Source: Piper betle (lineage: Eukaryota; Streptophyta; Magnoliopsida; Piperales; Piperaceae). From it: 64,000 nucleotides of DNA. Where the stretch lies: NCBI GenBank assembly GCA_033002965.1, contig JAURVB010014474.1, positions 62,001 to 126,000 of the forward strand, read 5' to 3'. The position numbers and the translations under genes were made by a program. The notes under the pieces were generated by a model, which saw only the letters and a program-made list of their open reading frames with translations, had not been told where the DNA came from and made no database searches. The first letter of the stretch is position 1; the number at the start of each line of letters is the position of its first letter. Below, in pieces: positions 47,144-60,062 of this stretch.

Positions 47144-50100
47144 TGAAGTCTTTCTTGATTCTTTATCTTTTGTAAAGTTTTGATCACCGGAAATTTGATA
47201 AGTTTGTATACAAAAGCCTGGTGTTGGCCTAACACCATTAACAGTGCAAAGTTGTTAATGACTTTCAACATTATGTTTCCATGGTTTTCAACAAAGAGTT
47301 GACAAGTTGTTCAGACTTTAGGAAAAATTACTGATTTCTTTAAAATAGCTGCTTAACAGTTGACTTTTGTTCTCTGAAATACTTACTCATTTGTTGATTG
47401 TGAGTGTTGCCATGCTTTTTACTAAATTTCTTAGTTACTGGATGGTCGTTCCCTTAGATTGTTAGAAAGAGTATATTTGTGAGTAAAATGGCTAGTTTTA
47501 AGAGAAGAGTTTGAAATAAATATGTCATGAAAAAAAGATAGAGAAGGAGATGGTTTCTGATAAATGGAACAATTTCAATCAGAAGGAAGACATACACGAC
47601 TTGTTTTAGATGGGGACTATTACATGACTGCTTGTTTCATCAGGTTTTTGGCTTGATTCCATTTTTCCATGAAGATGTTGATCTACTTTGATCAGATCTT
47701 GCATCGAAACAGAAGCATTGATTCAACAACTGCGATGACAAAACTTTACTCATCGTGATCCATGTTACAGACCATAATGTTTGGTCAAGTGGGGGAAAAT
47801 TTTGTTGATAAGAGATGAAAGGAAGATTCATAAAACCTAGATCAGGACGTGCTGGGTAAAATGACTATCTACGGTATTTTTTCCTGTGGATTGCCTTGAT
47901 AATAGATTTGCTCTATCTGACTTTTGTAAGAAATGCCGATAGCCTGATACTATATTGTGGAGAAGATTTGGTTTTGGATCTTAATCAGCTAGAATCTGCC
48001 CAGAAGTGTATATACAACTGATCATATTTGTTCATGAACTGTAGTTAGAACTCCAACTTTTCACTACACTTTAACAGCCCAGGACTATCTCTACTTGTTG
48101 AGCTAATGTTGCATTATTTTAGCTGGTAACAATGCTTGATTGACATCTAAAGAGACATGGGCATGGCTAAATGGATCACCAAACTGAAAATGCAGAGGCA
48201 AGATAAAGCATCAAACACCAACTGTGGCATTGGCAGACCAGATCAGAGCAGACAGCTTTATCTCCCTCCTTTTTCTTACCAGGTGACACCCACCAGGGCA
48301 CTAAGATGCCTTTGCTCTTAGAACACCGTGATCTTCCCCTCTTATAGAACACCGTGCTCTTAGAACACCGCTGTTTGATTTCTTGGGTACATGTGCCACT
48401 TTAACCTTGGTCATTGTATATACATTGCTCGGTTGCAAAAGGTTCATTTTACCCATAAACAATAGTAATTAAATTGACACTTATTTTTTTATAGAAAATC
48501 GTTGCGAAGATGCTTGCCAATTGCCATCTTCTTCATAGTTTTTTTATAAATTTGTAATAGTCTGTTATGAAAGAGACCGATGAATAAATATAATAATTTT
48601 ATACATCTTTGTGTGGAAATTTTTCTCAACTTTTCCGTTTAATCGAACTTTATTGAATATTGATTAATAGTCAGAAATTACAGTATTAGAAAAGTATTTT
48701 TAACAATTATAGGGGGGATACAAAGTGGTTGAGAGCCTGCCCTGTACACAGATCAACTTGAAAGGGCATCACCCTAATTAGTTAATGGGGTTATAATTGC
48801 TAAGTCTACTAATAATTAGAATTTAGGAAAAATTAAGGTGAGTTATGCCTTATATATCTTATGTGAGCTATGCATCTAATTTGAATTTTTTAGTGGGTCT
48901 CATAAAATAATATTTATATTTATTAAAAATAGAATGTATAAATACGAGATTAATAAATTTTATCTTTTTTTAACATCATTATAATTTATTTGTAGATTTT
49001 TTAAAAAATGTACCAGTTAATAAATATTTTAAAATTAATTTTTATTATAATTACTTTAATAATTAAAATAAACATGTTTGAAACATTAGATTGAGTTTAA
49101 AAATTATAATTATTTTTATTATTTATTTGTCTCTGTATTTATTTGAATTTTAATAGCAGTGAGATTCGCTAAATTACAATAAATAAAAGGGGTAGCTCAT
49201 ATAAGTTACATGAGTTGCAGGTAACTCTTCATATTTTTTGTAATTGTAATGTTAATTCACGTTCAATCTTACCAAGCATCACTTGATTGAATACATGTTT
49301 TTCATAAAAATTTTAGACACGACCAATTATGATTTGCTTAACGTATATATAAGTCGTCATTATAAGACTATTTTACCTCCTCCACAAAACTATCCGTCTG
49401 TAGGGGCATTATTACTCAGCCTCTTCTGTTATGAAATAAATGGAAATGAGTTGTTATTTAGAATTTAATTTCCATAATTTCGTGATTTGCGGCCGGCAGC
49501 CGTGCTTTGTGTAGGCCCAAAATGGTTGTTTCTTGCTACGCAAATCTCAATCGGAGCCGACACCCGTGGTCTGAACGGGGCACACATCCTCTTCAATGTT
49601 TTTGGATTGCCGTAACCCAAGGAAAAAAAAGGCCTACTCTTTTTGACCCTCCTCCGATTAATTAAAATTAAGTAAATAAATCTCTCTCTTTTTTTTTGTG
49701 AATTTTGATATTTCATTAAAACAGTTTGAAATGGGGCCAATTGGAGAACATTTCAAGGGTCTTTATGATTCAATCACCCCGGAAACGTAGAAAGAAAAAT
49801 TTTAAAAAATAAACAATAAAATATAGAAAAAAATTATATACGCCATGGTGCAGGCATACCACGAGTGCCACATGGTAAGATGTTATTGCCGTTCACCACT
49901 GAGCGCCACATGGCATGCTTTTATTGGCATTCGGGGTTCACTATTTGCGACGTGGAAGTACTCGGTGTGCGTAAGATTATTGATGGCGGGAGTTTTATAA
50001 CCGCTCCATATAATTAGTACAAGTTAACGGGTTTAATTATTTTTTAAAAAAATTATTAATTAAATTAAAAATCATAAACACGCTCGTATTAATATATTAA

Positions 50101-50978
50101 ATCTTATTTTTGTAAGTATTACAAATTTTTTTGTCATTGTTCGCCAAATTAAATGAAAATTCAAATCCAAGATTTATTTGGACTTAGTACTAGTACGGGT
50201 TGTAATTAAACGGAGTTTTATTGCCCAAATTGAACCTTAGGCGGGGTGGGACCCTCGACTCAATTTGACCTGTGTTGCCTCGGAAATGGCATGACTCGGT
50301 AATTACCTTCAAAACCAGGCGCATTTACGTAGTCTCTCTGTAAAAACCCGGTAGGTAAAGGCTAGATCCGTCTCACTCCGGCCGACCCCATCGGACGCGG
50401 CGGCGGCAGTGGTGGCGGCGTTCTGAATCTCGGCCGCGCGGTGGTAGGTCGAGCTAACCATCTTCTACACCCGCTCATGGTTTGCCTTCTTCCCCGATCC
50501 TTTCATCGCTCTATTTCACGGCGTATCTCGATTTTGTACTAAATTAGTGAGATCGGTTGTTGTTCTGAGCTCGGAAGAGCGGGGGTGAGCTGTTGATGTG
50601 GTGGTCGTGGTTGAGCTGGTACAAGTGAGTTGTTTTTTTGGTGCTAGGGTTTTAGACTAAAGATCTGAGCTTGGGCAATTGGTGCAGTTTGGTTGCTGGT
50701 TGTTTGGGTTCCCTTGTTTGTAAAAGTAGATGATTTATGCACATTTGATTGTTCGAAGTATTTGAACTTTGGGTGCAGTGTTATTGGGATTGTGAATAAA
50801 TAGGATAAGTTGATTGATTTTTGTTTGGGTGGGGTTGGGGGGTTAGTTTGTGGATTGGAATGGGAAGAGGATGAAATTGTGATGATTTTGGTTCATGATT
50901 TGTCATATACCCGCCAAACAGAAAATGGTGATAACTGATTAGTAGTTAGATTTTGAAAAGTAACTAGGGGAGAAGCAA
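47144..50978. other. Intergenic; PCS 3' flank, then 5' region of the ankyrin gene
   Basis: 47144 to about 50370 has no recognisable gene. Small features are a three-fold 'ctcttagaacaccg' repeat at about 48315-48372 and a pair of 'gccacatgg' boxes at about 49868 and 49906. From about 50370 the DNA becomes GC-rich ('ggcggcggcagtggtggcgg') and probably holds the 5' UTR of the gene at 50979. A GT-AG 5' UTR intron (donor near 50623 'gtgagtt', acceptor near 50960) is plausible but unproven. Confidence 0.5.
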
Positions 50979-53847
50979 ATGGAGGATTTTTCTAAGTATG
51001 CACACAGTCCAGTCCACATAGCAGTGGCCAGTCAAGATCACTCTGCCCTCCGCCGTGTTGTTACTGCACTTCCCCGGCTTCCTAAGGCCGGGGAGGTTAC
51101 GAAAGAATCAGAATCCCTTGCTGCTGAGCTTTTGGCTGATGATGTCTCTGCAGTGATTGATCGACGTGATGTGCCCGGTCGGGAAACGCCATTGCACCTC
51201 GCTGTTCGCCTACGCGACCCTGTCTCTGCGGAAATTCTCATGGGAGCGGGGGCCGACTGGAGCCTTCAGAATGAACAGGGCTGGAGTGCATTGCAGGAGG
51301 CCGTGTGCACGAGAGAGGAATCCATTGCCATGATCATTGCACGCCATTACCAGCCTTTGGCCTGGGCTAAATGGTGCCGTAGGCTGCCAAGAATTATTGC
51401 GTCAGCAGCAAGGATCAGGGACTTCTATATGGAGATCACTTTCCACTTTGAGAGCTCCGTTATACCCTTTATTGGGAGGATCGCCCCCTCTGATACATAT
51501 CGAATATGGAAGCGCGGGGCAAACCTCAGGGCTGATATGACACTTGCAGGGTTTGATGGTTTCAGGATACAGAGGTCAGACCAGACATTTTTATTTCTTG
51601 GAGAGGGTTATTCAGGAGATGGTGTAAAGCTGCCTCCGGGATCCTTGGTTGTGCTTTCCCACAAGGAGAAGGAGGTTACCAACGCCCTAGAAGGTGCAGG
51701 AGCCCGCCCAACTGAATCAGAGGTTGCCCATGAGGTGGCCATGATGTCACAGACGAATATGTATCGACCTGGAATTGATGTCACTCAAGCAGAGCTAGTT
51801 CCTCATCTGAACTGGCGGAGGCAGGAGAGGTCAGAGCTGGTTGGAAACTGGAAAGCGAAGGTATATGATATGCTTCATGTCATGGTGAGTGTGAAGTCCA
51901 GGAGGGTTCCTGGTGCAATGACTGATGAAGAGCTTTTTGGTGCAGAGGATGAGGAGAGAATGGTTAATGGTGGGGAGCAAGAGGAGTTTGATGGAATGTT
52001 AACAGCAGAGGAGAAGTCACAATTGGACTCAGCTTTGCGAGTGGAGAATGGTGATGGATTGGAGGAGGATGGCGAAAGTGGTGCATATGAGTCCAAGGAT
52101 AATGGCCAGGAGACTTACCATGAAAGCACTGAACCAAACGGAGTTTCTAAAGAGAAGAAGGGCTGGTTCGGATGGAATAAAAAGAACTCAAAGGATGGAG
52201 GTGGAGATGATGTTGACAATTCAAAGCTTACTAAAAAGTTTTCAAGGTTAGCATCCGATGACAGTAACAATAAATTAGGAGATCAGTATCAGAAAATTTC
52301 TGTTGAAAACACAAAGGAGGATAAAAGGGGAAAAGATAAAAGCAGTAAGAAGAAAAAGAAAAGTGGAGTTGGGACAGAATCCAAGCATGAAAGTGAATAT
52401 AAGAAAGGTTTAAGACCTGTTCTATGGTTGACACCAGACTTTCCTTTAAAAACGGATGAGCTTTTGCCTTTGCTGGACATATTAGCAAACAAGGTTAAGG
52501 CTGTGAGGCGACTCAGGGAGCTTTTGACGACCAAACTGCCACAGGGTACCTTTCCTGTAAAGGTGATTTTGATATTATCTGTTGCTAATACTGCTACATG
52601 ATTTTCCTTTACTGCTGTGCAGTGTTTCAATCTCTGTGAATTATCGGTTTTAAATTACCATTTCCTTTTTAGTTTATGGAAAAAAGCCTTAAGTTAAAAG
52701 ATTTAGATTAGGCATTCAGCATACATTGTTTCTCTCATTTGGGGATGAGCATATTGTACTGTGGTGTTATGCTACCTGAGGATCTTCTCGTTCAAGCATT
52801 TCTATTATATTTGTTTCTAGAACTATGTGGCACTCACGAACAAGGTTCATATTGGGTTAATGTATTCTCTTTTGGGTGTCATTTTTGTAAATGTTTTCAT
52901 CTTGCTTTTTACTTCCCTCTATTGAAACCGAAACCTACTTGAGTGGTGCGTCCAACCCACCCACCCCCATCCATATCATATTTTGAATCAGATTGTTAAT
53001 TTATGAGTAGTTCTATCATATTTGTCAATTCTAACAACTCCAGCAATGAAAGAAATACTCTAACTAATTGCTTGGGCTGTGTTGATGGTAAAATTTACAC
53101 ATTTTTGTACTAAAAGCATGGATTAATTTATTTAAATTGACAAAGGAACATGGCTAAACCTAAATGTAAGTTGTTCAAATGTAAATGAAGATTCCTGATT
53201 ATATCTTATGTTTAAAATTTTAAAACCGGCCGGTGTATTTTTTTTCAATGAAGGGTAACTCTGGACACCACACATATTTTGTGAAAATATTATTTCTAAT
53301 TTTTTTTTCTTTCACTGACTTTTCTCGGACTCAGTTATATTATATTAATCAGCCAGTTGCAGCTCATTAAAAAGGATTTAGTATGTGTTGGACTTTGTTA
53401 TTTATGTTCCTAATTTCATTACTCATGTTCTACTTGATACTCAATTTCTGTTTCTTTATTTTTGATTGTTTGTTCCAGCTTGCCATTCCAATTGTTCCAA
53501 CGATACGGGTTCTTATCACATTTACAAAATTTGAAGAGCTCCAATCGTCATCAGAAGAATTTTCTACTCCTCTATCTAGTCCTGGACATTTCCAGGATGC
53601 CAAAATAAAAGAGTCAGAGTGGAATTCTTCTGGGTCATGGATTTCTTGGATGAGAGGGAGTCATGGTCAGTCCAATGATGTTGAGAGTCGTTCCGGCAAG
53701 GATGAAGCTGATCCTTTCCTGATTCCTTCAGATTACACATGGGTAGATGCGAATGAGAAGAAAAGGCGAGTGAAAGCAAAAAAGCAAAAAACAAGAAGGC
53801 CAAGAAGCAACCAGCCAAAAGCTCGGAAGGTGGTTACATGCAGCTGA
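50979..53847 (+). CDS. Ankyrin-repeat protein, ANKRD13 / GPCR-chaperone type
   Basis: Exon 1 is 50979-52562 (528 codons), the intron GT-AG, and exon 2 53479-53847, for 650 residues as read. Ankyrin repeats fill about residues 10-125 ('SPVHIAVASQDHSALRRVV', 'TPLHLAVRLRDPVSAEILMG', 'GWSALQEAVCTREESIAMI'). A GPCR-chaperone-type domain follows ('LPRIIASAARIRDFYMEITF', 'YRIWKRGANLRADMTLAGF', 'LFLGEG', 'MYRPGIDVTQAELVPHLNW'), then an acidic and Lys-rich linker, then 'LRPVLWLTPDFPLKTDELLP' and 'AIPIVPTIRVLITFTKFEEL'. Animal relatives chaperone receptors in the ER or bind ubiquitin on endosomes; the plant role is little known. Near the C-terminus the family text 'PSDYTWVDANEKKRRVKAKK' is followed by an unfamiliar tail. 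One base in the A-run 53778-53783 would restore 'KKQPAKSSEGG...' ending at 53867. Confidence 0.9.
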
Positions 53848-55326
53848 GTGACGGATTGGATGATTAGAAAAGCAGAGATGTAGTAGTCATTAAAATGGTT
53901 TTCTGTCAATTTCATGCAACAGGAAATTTGTGCAGTGTTCCCACTTTAAATTCTTATAGTTTTCATTCCTTCACGTGTGGTGATTTGTTTAGTTTGATTT
54001 TTACGTGTGTGAAAGAATCACCCAGCGGTGCCACCCATGGCATTCACTTCATGGTAAATATAGGGCAATGAGATTCTCTTGATCGATTTTACTCTAATAT
54101 TGCTGCATTCAAAGGAATTTTGGGTTAATGTGCTGTCATTTCCGTTCTTGTTTGTTACCAGTTGGTCGGAGCATTAGCGATGCAGAGTTTCATGGGTGCA
54201 TATGCTTTTGCCCTAAAAAAAATGCTATAAATGTGCAATCAAACAAGGTGCGTCCAAATTGGTATTAGGAAGACAAAATCTTTATTAGCTGTATAGTTTT
54301 AAGTTCCTTAATTTGAAGCCCCTACTGCAAACAATTTGTCATGTCAGTCATGACTATGTAAAGAGGTGCTGTTGACTACTTCCCCTTTGGACCCCTCTTT
54401 TAAACTGTTCAAGAAAAAACTTGGCCTTTGTTGGTCTGTCCTTGCTGGATGGCTCAACTCAGCGGCTAAACTCAACTCAGCAGCTCAACAATATGTTAAT
54501 GATTTTGTTGAAACCACAATATCTTAATGATACTCTTAATTCGCAATTTTGGTTCCTTGTGTTGAAAAGAGAGGACTGTTGGAAAAAAATATCATTACAT
54601 TTTTCTCCCCATATTTGGAATGGATTGATTGTACTGACTTGCATGCACAAACATTTTTCAATAATTTTTCCAAATGGTACTCGCTTATTTATATTTTATC
54701 AATGGAGAAGAATTTCCGCTTCATTTTGAGTTGAAAATCAACAATTGCACACTTCTAAATATGAGACCACATATTTCATTGATGTGCTTGTTAGTAGATA
54801 AAATTTTAAAAAAGCACCCCGAACTATAATAAAAAAATGCTACAGGTAAAAAATATATCTTTTTTACTTGTATTAAACATTTGAACAAAACTATGATTAT
54901 AATTCTAAAATTTTGCATGAAATTTTCTACGTAATAATATTTCTGAGTTGTTAATTAAATCAACAATTCTATTGATTTTGAGGCAGTTAATAAAAGTTAT
55001 AATTAATTTTACATTGGACGTAACAAAAATAATTAATTATAAAATTATTAAAATTATCAATTTCATTACCAGAAACTACCCGGTGAATAAAAAGGGGCCA
55101 TGCTATAAAAATGAAAAATTAAGATGGCCCAGCAGCGCCCAATGGGCTCCACACGCATTCGTAAGTGCCACATGGCGTGCGGTTATTGGCACCAGCGAGT
55201 GGGGCTCCTCCTGCTTATCCGTATTCGAAATTTGAAATTTCCTCAAAAATTCAGATTTTCCCGCGCTTTTCCCAATCCACCATTTTTCTTCGTCTTCCTC
55301 AATCCTCCATCCCCACCAACGCCGCC
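53848..55326. other. Intergenic between ankyrin and WD40 genes
   Basis: 53848 to about 54250 is the probable 3' UTR of the ankyrin gene. 54400-55100 is AT-rich without support for coding. 55120-55326 is the proximal promoter and 5' UTR of the WD40 locus, with a GGCCCA box at about 55125, a 'gccacatggc' box at about 55166 and an E2F-type site at 55257. Confidence 0.5.
55257..55264 (+). promoter_or_regulatory. E2F-type site TTTCCCGC
   Basis: An exact match to the plant E2F consensus TTTSSCGC, 63 bp upstream of the WD40-locus ATG at 55327. Such sites are typical of cell-cycle genes. One 8-bp match is weak evidence without expression data. Confidence 0.4.
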
Positions 55327-58300
55327 ATGGCCGCCGTCCCTCGCCTCAAGGAGCGCGCAGGTGCCGGAGCCAAGATCATGGTCCCCCGCTCCCCCGAACA
55401 CTTCCTCGCGAAGGCCGCCGCCGCAGGAGCAGGAAGCGGGCGGAAGCTGGCCGGAAAAGAGAACGAGAGATCTCTTTTCCGGGGGAGGCTCCGCTCGTCA
55501 TCCGCCCTTGAGCGGCCAGTCCAATCGGTGGCGCTGAGGCCGGGGATCGGGGATCCGACGAAGGAGGGCGGCGATTCGCACCGCTGCGGCCGTTCGTCGA
55601 CTTCGGCGGCGCCGACCAAAGGTAATAACGCCGATCTTTCCCAGTATGGCCGGTTTATTTCTGATACGCGGTCGGATCGGGGGCCTGTGGGCGGTGGTGT
55701 GGATAAACGGGTGATGGGGGTGAAGGAGAGGGGTAAGGGTAGAGAGAAAAAGGGATAGCTTTGGTTCTGTTTTGAATGGGAAGGATGATAAGAAATTTGT
55801 GTATAGTCCAAAGGGTTTGCAGGTGTCTAGAAGTGTTGCCTCCGTGGAATTGAAGTCGAAAGATATGGTAAAGAATGATGGCAGGTCTTTAAACTACAGG
55901 AAAGGTAAGGTTTTTTCGGATAGTAAGCAGCAGGGGCATGTTGGAATAGGGAGTAATGACTGTAAGGTTGCCGAGACTTTGGAGGATAAGTTTTTTTAGA
56001 TGTGCTCCTTCCATTTCCAATAGATGTGAGTCAAAAGGGGGTAAATGGAGCTAAGGTTTTGGTAGATCGGAAGCCTTTATGTTTGGGAAATGGGGAGATT
56101 GGTGGAGCTATGCCTATAAATGTTGTATGTGAGAAGCCACTGATTAGGGTTGCTATGCCTGCTACTGATGTGAATCAGAAACCCTTGATTCGTGTTGTGT
56201 GTGAGAAGCCACTGATTAGGGTTGCTATGCCTGGTGATGATGTGAATCAGAAATCCTTGATTGGTGGTGCTATGCCTGTTAATGATGTGACTGAGAAACC
56301 ATTGATCATTGGTGGTGCTAGTGTTCTTAATGATACGAGTCAGAAACCCCAGGATATTGCCGACGTAAAATCTGTCAACTGTTTCAACTTCGGTTGAAAC
56401 TGCAGATAAACGTCAAAGAAGTTCTGTTGCTCTGATTTCAGGTAATGTGGTCTGTTTGTTGGGAATCCGAGATTAAGTTGGCTGCCAACGCTTCTCTTAC
56501 AGAGCTTGGGGCAGCGGAAGATTTGAAAGATCAGAAGTGAAGTGCAGCATTGTATCATCCTCAAGTTGCCAAGTATCCGGACAGGCTTCGTGAAAGACTG
56601 GCTGTTCTTGAGGGGAGGGTGAATAAAATAGCATCTGAGATCAAACAAACTAAAGACATACTGAATTGAACAACCCAGGGTTATCAAAACATATATTGTC
56701 TGACATCCAGGAAAAAATTATGGGGATTGAAGAAAAGGCCGTTGACAACGTTGTGGTTGATACCAGGATCAATCATAGGATGCCTGAAATTTTATCAAAT
56801 GATAAGGGCTTGCCTTCTCAACAAGAGGGATCTCACCAGGAACATGCATGTGACTCAAAACGGTTTGTAGGTACCATGAATCGCGAAGAATTAGCGACAA
56901 GGTTCTATTTACATCAGAGATTGCTCAATGGGTGTGTAGCACTTGACACTGTGGGTGAAAAGAAGCCAACCGACTTCCAGGAATCTAAAAGTTCTTCAAT
57001 TGTTGATGACCAATCATCGGTCCCCATGGACGAGAATCCTATTGCTATAGAATTTTTGGCTTCTCTCAGTGATAAACAATCAAAGATTAATGTTGTCAAT
57101 AGGAAAATACAGCTACCATGCACAAGGGACTGACACTACAGATGACCTCGATAAGCAAAGCATTATAATGGGCTCAATTTGTGAAAAGTCTGAAGTAGAT
57201 GAGGGCCTCATAGCCGACGAGAAGCTAGAAGATTTTAGTGATGAGAATAGGGCTGATTTGTCAGCCATAGAAACAATGCCAGATTCTTTTATTGAAGATC
57301 GAGTAATTGAGATAGGTAGTAAGTCCGCAACTGGTGGATGGCTTGTCTCAGAAGGCGAATCTGTTCTCCTCGCCCATGGTAATTGTTCATGCTCCTTCTA
57401 TGACATAACAAACTCAGAGGTAAGCGTTTTTGTGATAATTTCTTTGATTATATTTTTCACTTTTTGACAATTTGTGTCATTTTTAAGTGTGTGAGCAAAA
57501 ATAATGCACGTCTTATTTAAATGCTTCTTAGGAAAAGATTGCGAAGCTTTCATCTTAACAATTTTTAAGTATTTTTCATTGTCTTTTACTTGTTGCAACA
57601 TCGTCTTCACTACCTACATCTGTATCATCATTTGTTTCTTGATGTGTACTGCTAAACGTTCTTGGTAGGAGCATTTTAACAACTGTAAGTTGTACCGCCT
57701 TCCTTTGGGGTCTGAACTCGTATTCAGGAAAGAAAACACTCCTAGGATTATTTAAGAGCCATTAAGGAGAAGAAAAATCACTTAAAAACAAAAAAAGGAC
57801 AAACAATAATATTTGGTTAAACGTTGCACATTTCTTGTTTACATTCTTTCAAGTCTAGATTATGGTAATTAGGTCTTCAATTTCAAATTCATCATTGATT
57901 CCGCATAATTATCAACTTTGGATATTCTTGAACATGTTGGGCATGCATGGCTTACGATTGTGCCATATGTGAGGCATAGATCCGAGTTGCTGTGGAAATA
58001 TGACTGCATGTTTATAGTGCATTATATTGGGGTATGAAAAATTCGTGGGATCGCTTTTTAAAAAAAAAATTACTGTTTGGAAATGGTATACAAATTTCTT
58101 GGACGTTTTGGCGTCTTGAATTCATGTTTTAATTTTTTTTTAAAAATGTTTTTGGATAAGGTGAAAATTTAATTGGTTTTTTTTTTAATTGTAAAATTTG
58201 GCTCTGGACACCTCAAATTTTTTCGAAAGCTGCTTGTGGCTTGTATTATCTTATACACACTAATGAGGATTTAACTGCATGAGTTTTTAGGAAAAGGCAG

Positions 58301-60062
58301 ATTATATTCCATCTGCTGGTGTTCCTTATAATCTAAGGGGAGACTGCTGGCTAATACGTGCTCCTGATTCTGATGGCTGCTCTGGGAGATATATTGTTGC
58401 GGCATCTGCTGGTGGTACCTTGGATTCAGGCTTTTGCTCATGGGATTTCTATGCAAAGGATATTAAAGCATTTCATGTGGAAGACAGCTCCCAAGCTTTC
58501 AATTATTCGACAAGAACGGTGCTTGGTGTCTTAAATGGTACTAATAATGAACGAAGCAATCATCTGCAAAATTTGCTCCTCAAAACCAACAATGGTGGTA
58601 TAGACCATGTGGGTCTCTGCTTGTATCTACTGCAACATGTCAGAAGACTGTTAATGTTTATGATATCCGTGACGGGGACTTCGTGATGAAGTGGTACTTG
58701 CACAAGCCAGTGTTGCCAATGGATTATTCAAGCCCTTTGCAGTGGAGAAACAGGGGGAAGATAGTCATAGCTGAAACAGACGGTATCAGTCTCTGGGATC
58801 TGAACTCACTCACTCCGCGTCCCCTGTTGTCAGTATCTGCACCAGGCAAAAAAATATCTGCCTTGCATGTCAACAACATTGATGGTAAATTAGGAGGTGG
58901 GGTTCGGCAAAGGTGAGTTTTTTGCTTATCAACACTTATTCGACCTTATACATAATTATAAATCTCTACTCAAAAGTTTTTTTGGGGGGGGACTTTCATG
59001 GACATCCTGAAGCGTATGGTCGTAGAATAAGATAATTTTGATTTTGGTATCCAGTTAGTGTTACATCCATCTTATAAGTTATGTTCACAAACGCAGAGTG
59101 AGTTCATCAGAGGCCGAAGGAAACGATGGTACATATTGCACTCAAGAATCAGTGAATGTCTTGGATCTCCGTCTTCCTTCTGGAATTGGTTTTAAGATAA
59201 ATAAGCATGGGACATCAAACAACTCCGCCATACATTCTCGTGGAGATGCGATTTTTCTAGGTGGCACTAACTCTAGATTGGCGGCAGAGAGATCAGGAGT
59301 GCGCACACATATTCAACAGTTTTCTCAGCGCAAGGGGAGGCTTCAGGCAACTTATCTTCTGCCAGAATCTGGTGCACACACTAGCCACTCATCCATTACC
59401 CAGTATGGGGGAACTCCCAATATGTGATGGGCATCTCTGGTCTGGGATTGTTTGTGTGTGACACATCCAAGGAAGAAGAGTTTTCTCTCCCATCTACCAA
59501 GGTAATTCAGATGAAGTTTCAGAGGTAATTGGTCCGAGTTACTTGTACTCTCCTTCCTTCGACTACTTGGCCTCTCGTGTGCTAATCATATCTAGAGACC
59601 GCCCTGTTCTGTGGAGGAACTTGTTGTAATAGATAAATAAATGCACTATTTCTAAAGCTATATTACAAATCCTTTTGTATGATAATTATGACGAGGTTGT
59701 GGTTTTCTGTTTATTTTCAAACCTTAGTTTTGGATGCCTCTCTTTAAAGGGTGTCAAACATAAACCTGCGTGATATTTATATACTTGGAGTCTAATGGAG
59801 TATTAAGCGGAGCATGTTTTAAAATAAGCATTTTAGAAAAATTTTAATCATGTGACTTATCGGATGATAACTAAAAGTAGTTTCTTCTGGGATTTCCTGA
59901 TATGCATATTTATGAATTATTATACGTATATCATTTTGACACAGGTGAAGTTGCTGTTGTTGTTCTTTTATGTCTGGTAGCAATAAATGTCACTGGTACG
60001 GAGGTTGTTGGGATGGAAGAAAGCACACACGTGAGTGTTATTTTGGCATCTTCTCCTGGCAG
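55327..60062 (+). pseudogene. WD40/transducin-like gene (possibly At4g14310-like), frame broken many times
   Basis: It starts 'MAAVPRLKERAGAGAKIMVP' at 55327 with a low-complexity basic N-terminus ('GKENERSLFRGRLRSSSALE'). A region of degenerate repeats follows ('EKPLIRVAMPxxDVNQK', about 56110-56360), then a coiled-coil-like stretch ('RLRERLAVLEGRVNKIASEI', about 56590). The C-terminal half has 'GGWLVSEGESVLLAHGNCSC', 'YIVAASAGGTLDSGFCSWDF', 'KTVNVYDIRDGDFVMKWYLH' and, at 59980-60060, 'VTGTEVVGMEESTHVSVILA', which suggests a WD40-like propeller. One clear intron is about 57421-58291. The frame changes near 55750, 55997, about 56370, about 56660, about 57120, about 58605 and about 59405. There is an in-frame TGA near 56537. 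Most shifts are one base in a homopolymer, so the true gene may be less damaged than shown. The family name is from memory and less certain than the WD40-like character. Confidence 0.65.

Noticed and set aside
49465..49740. 91-codon minus-strand ORF near a conserved-looking GC-richer patch
   Set aside because: No recognised similarity, intron signal or start context. Not enough to call a gene.
55299..55811. 170-codon minus-strand ORF
   Set aside because: Antisense to the N-terminal exon of the WD40 locus, which has a good start context and a family-like frame on the plus strand.
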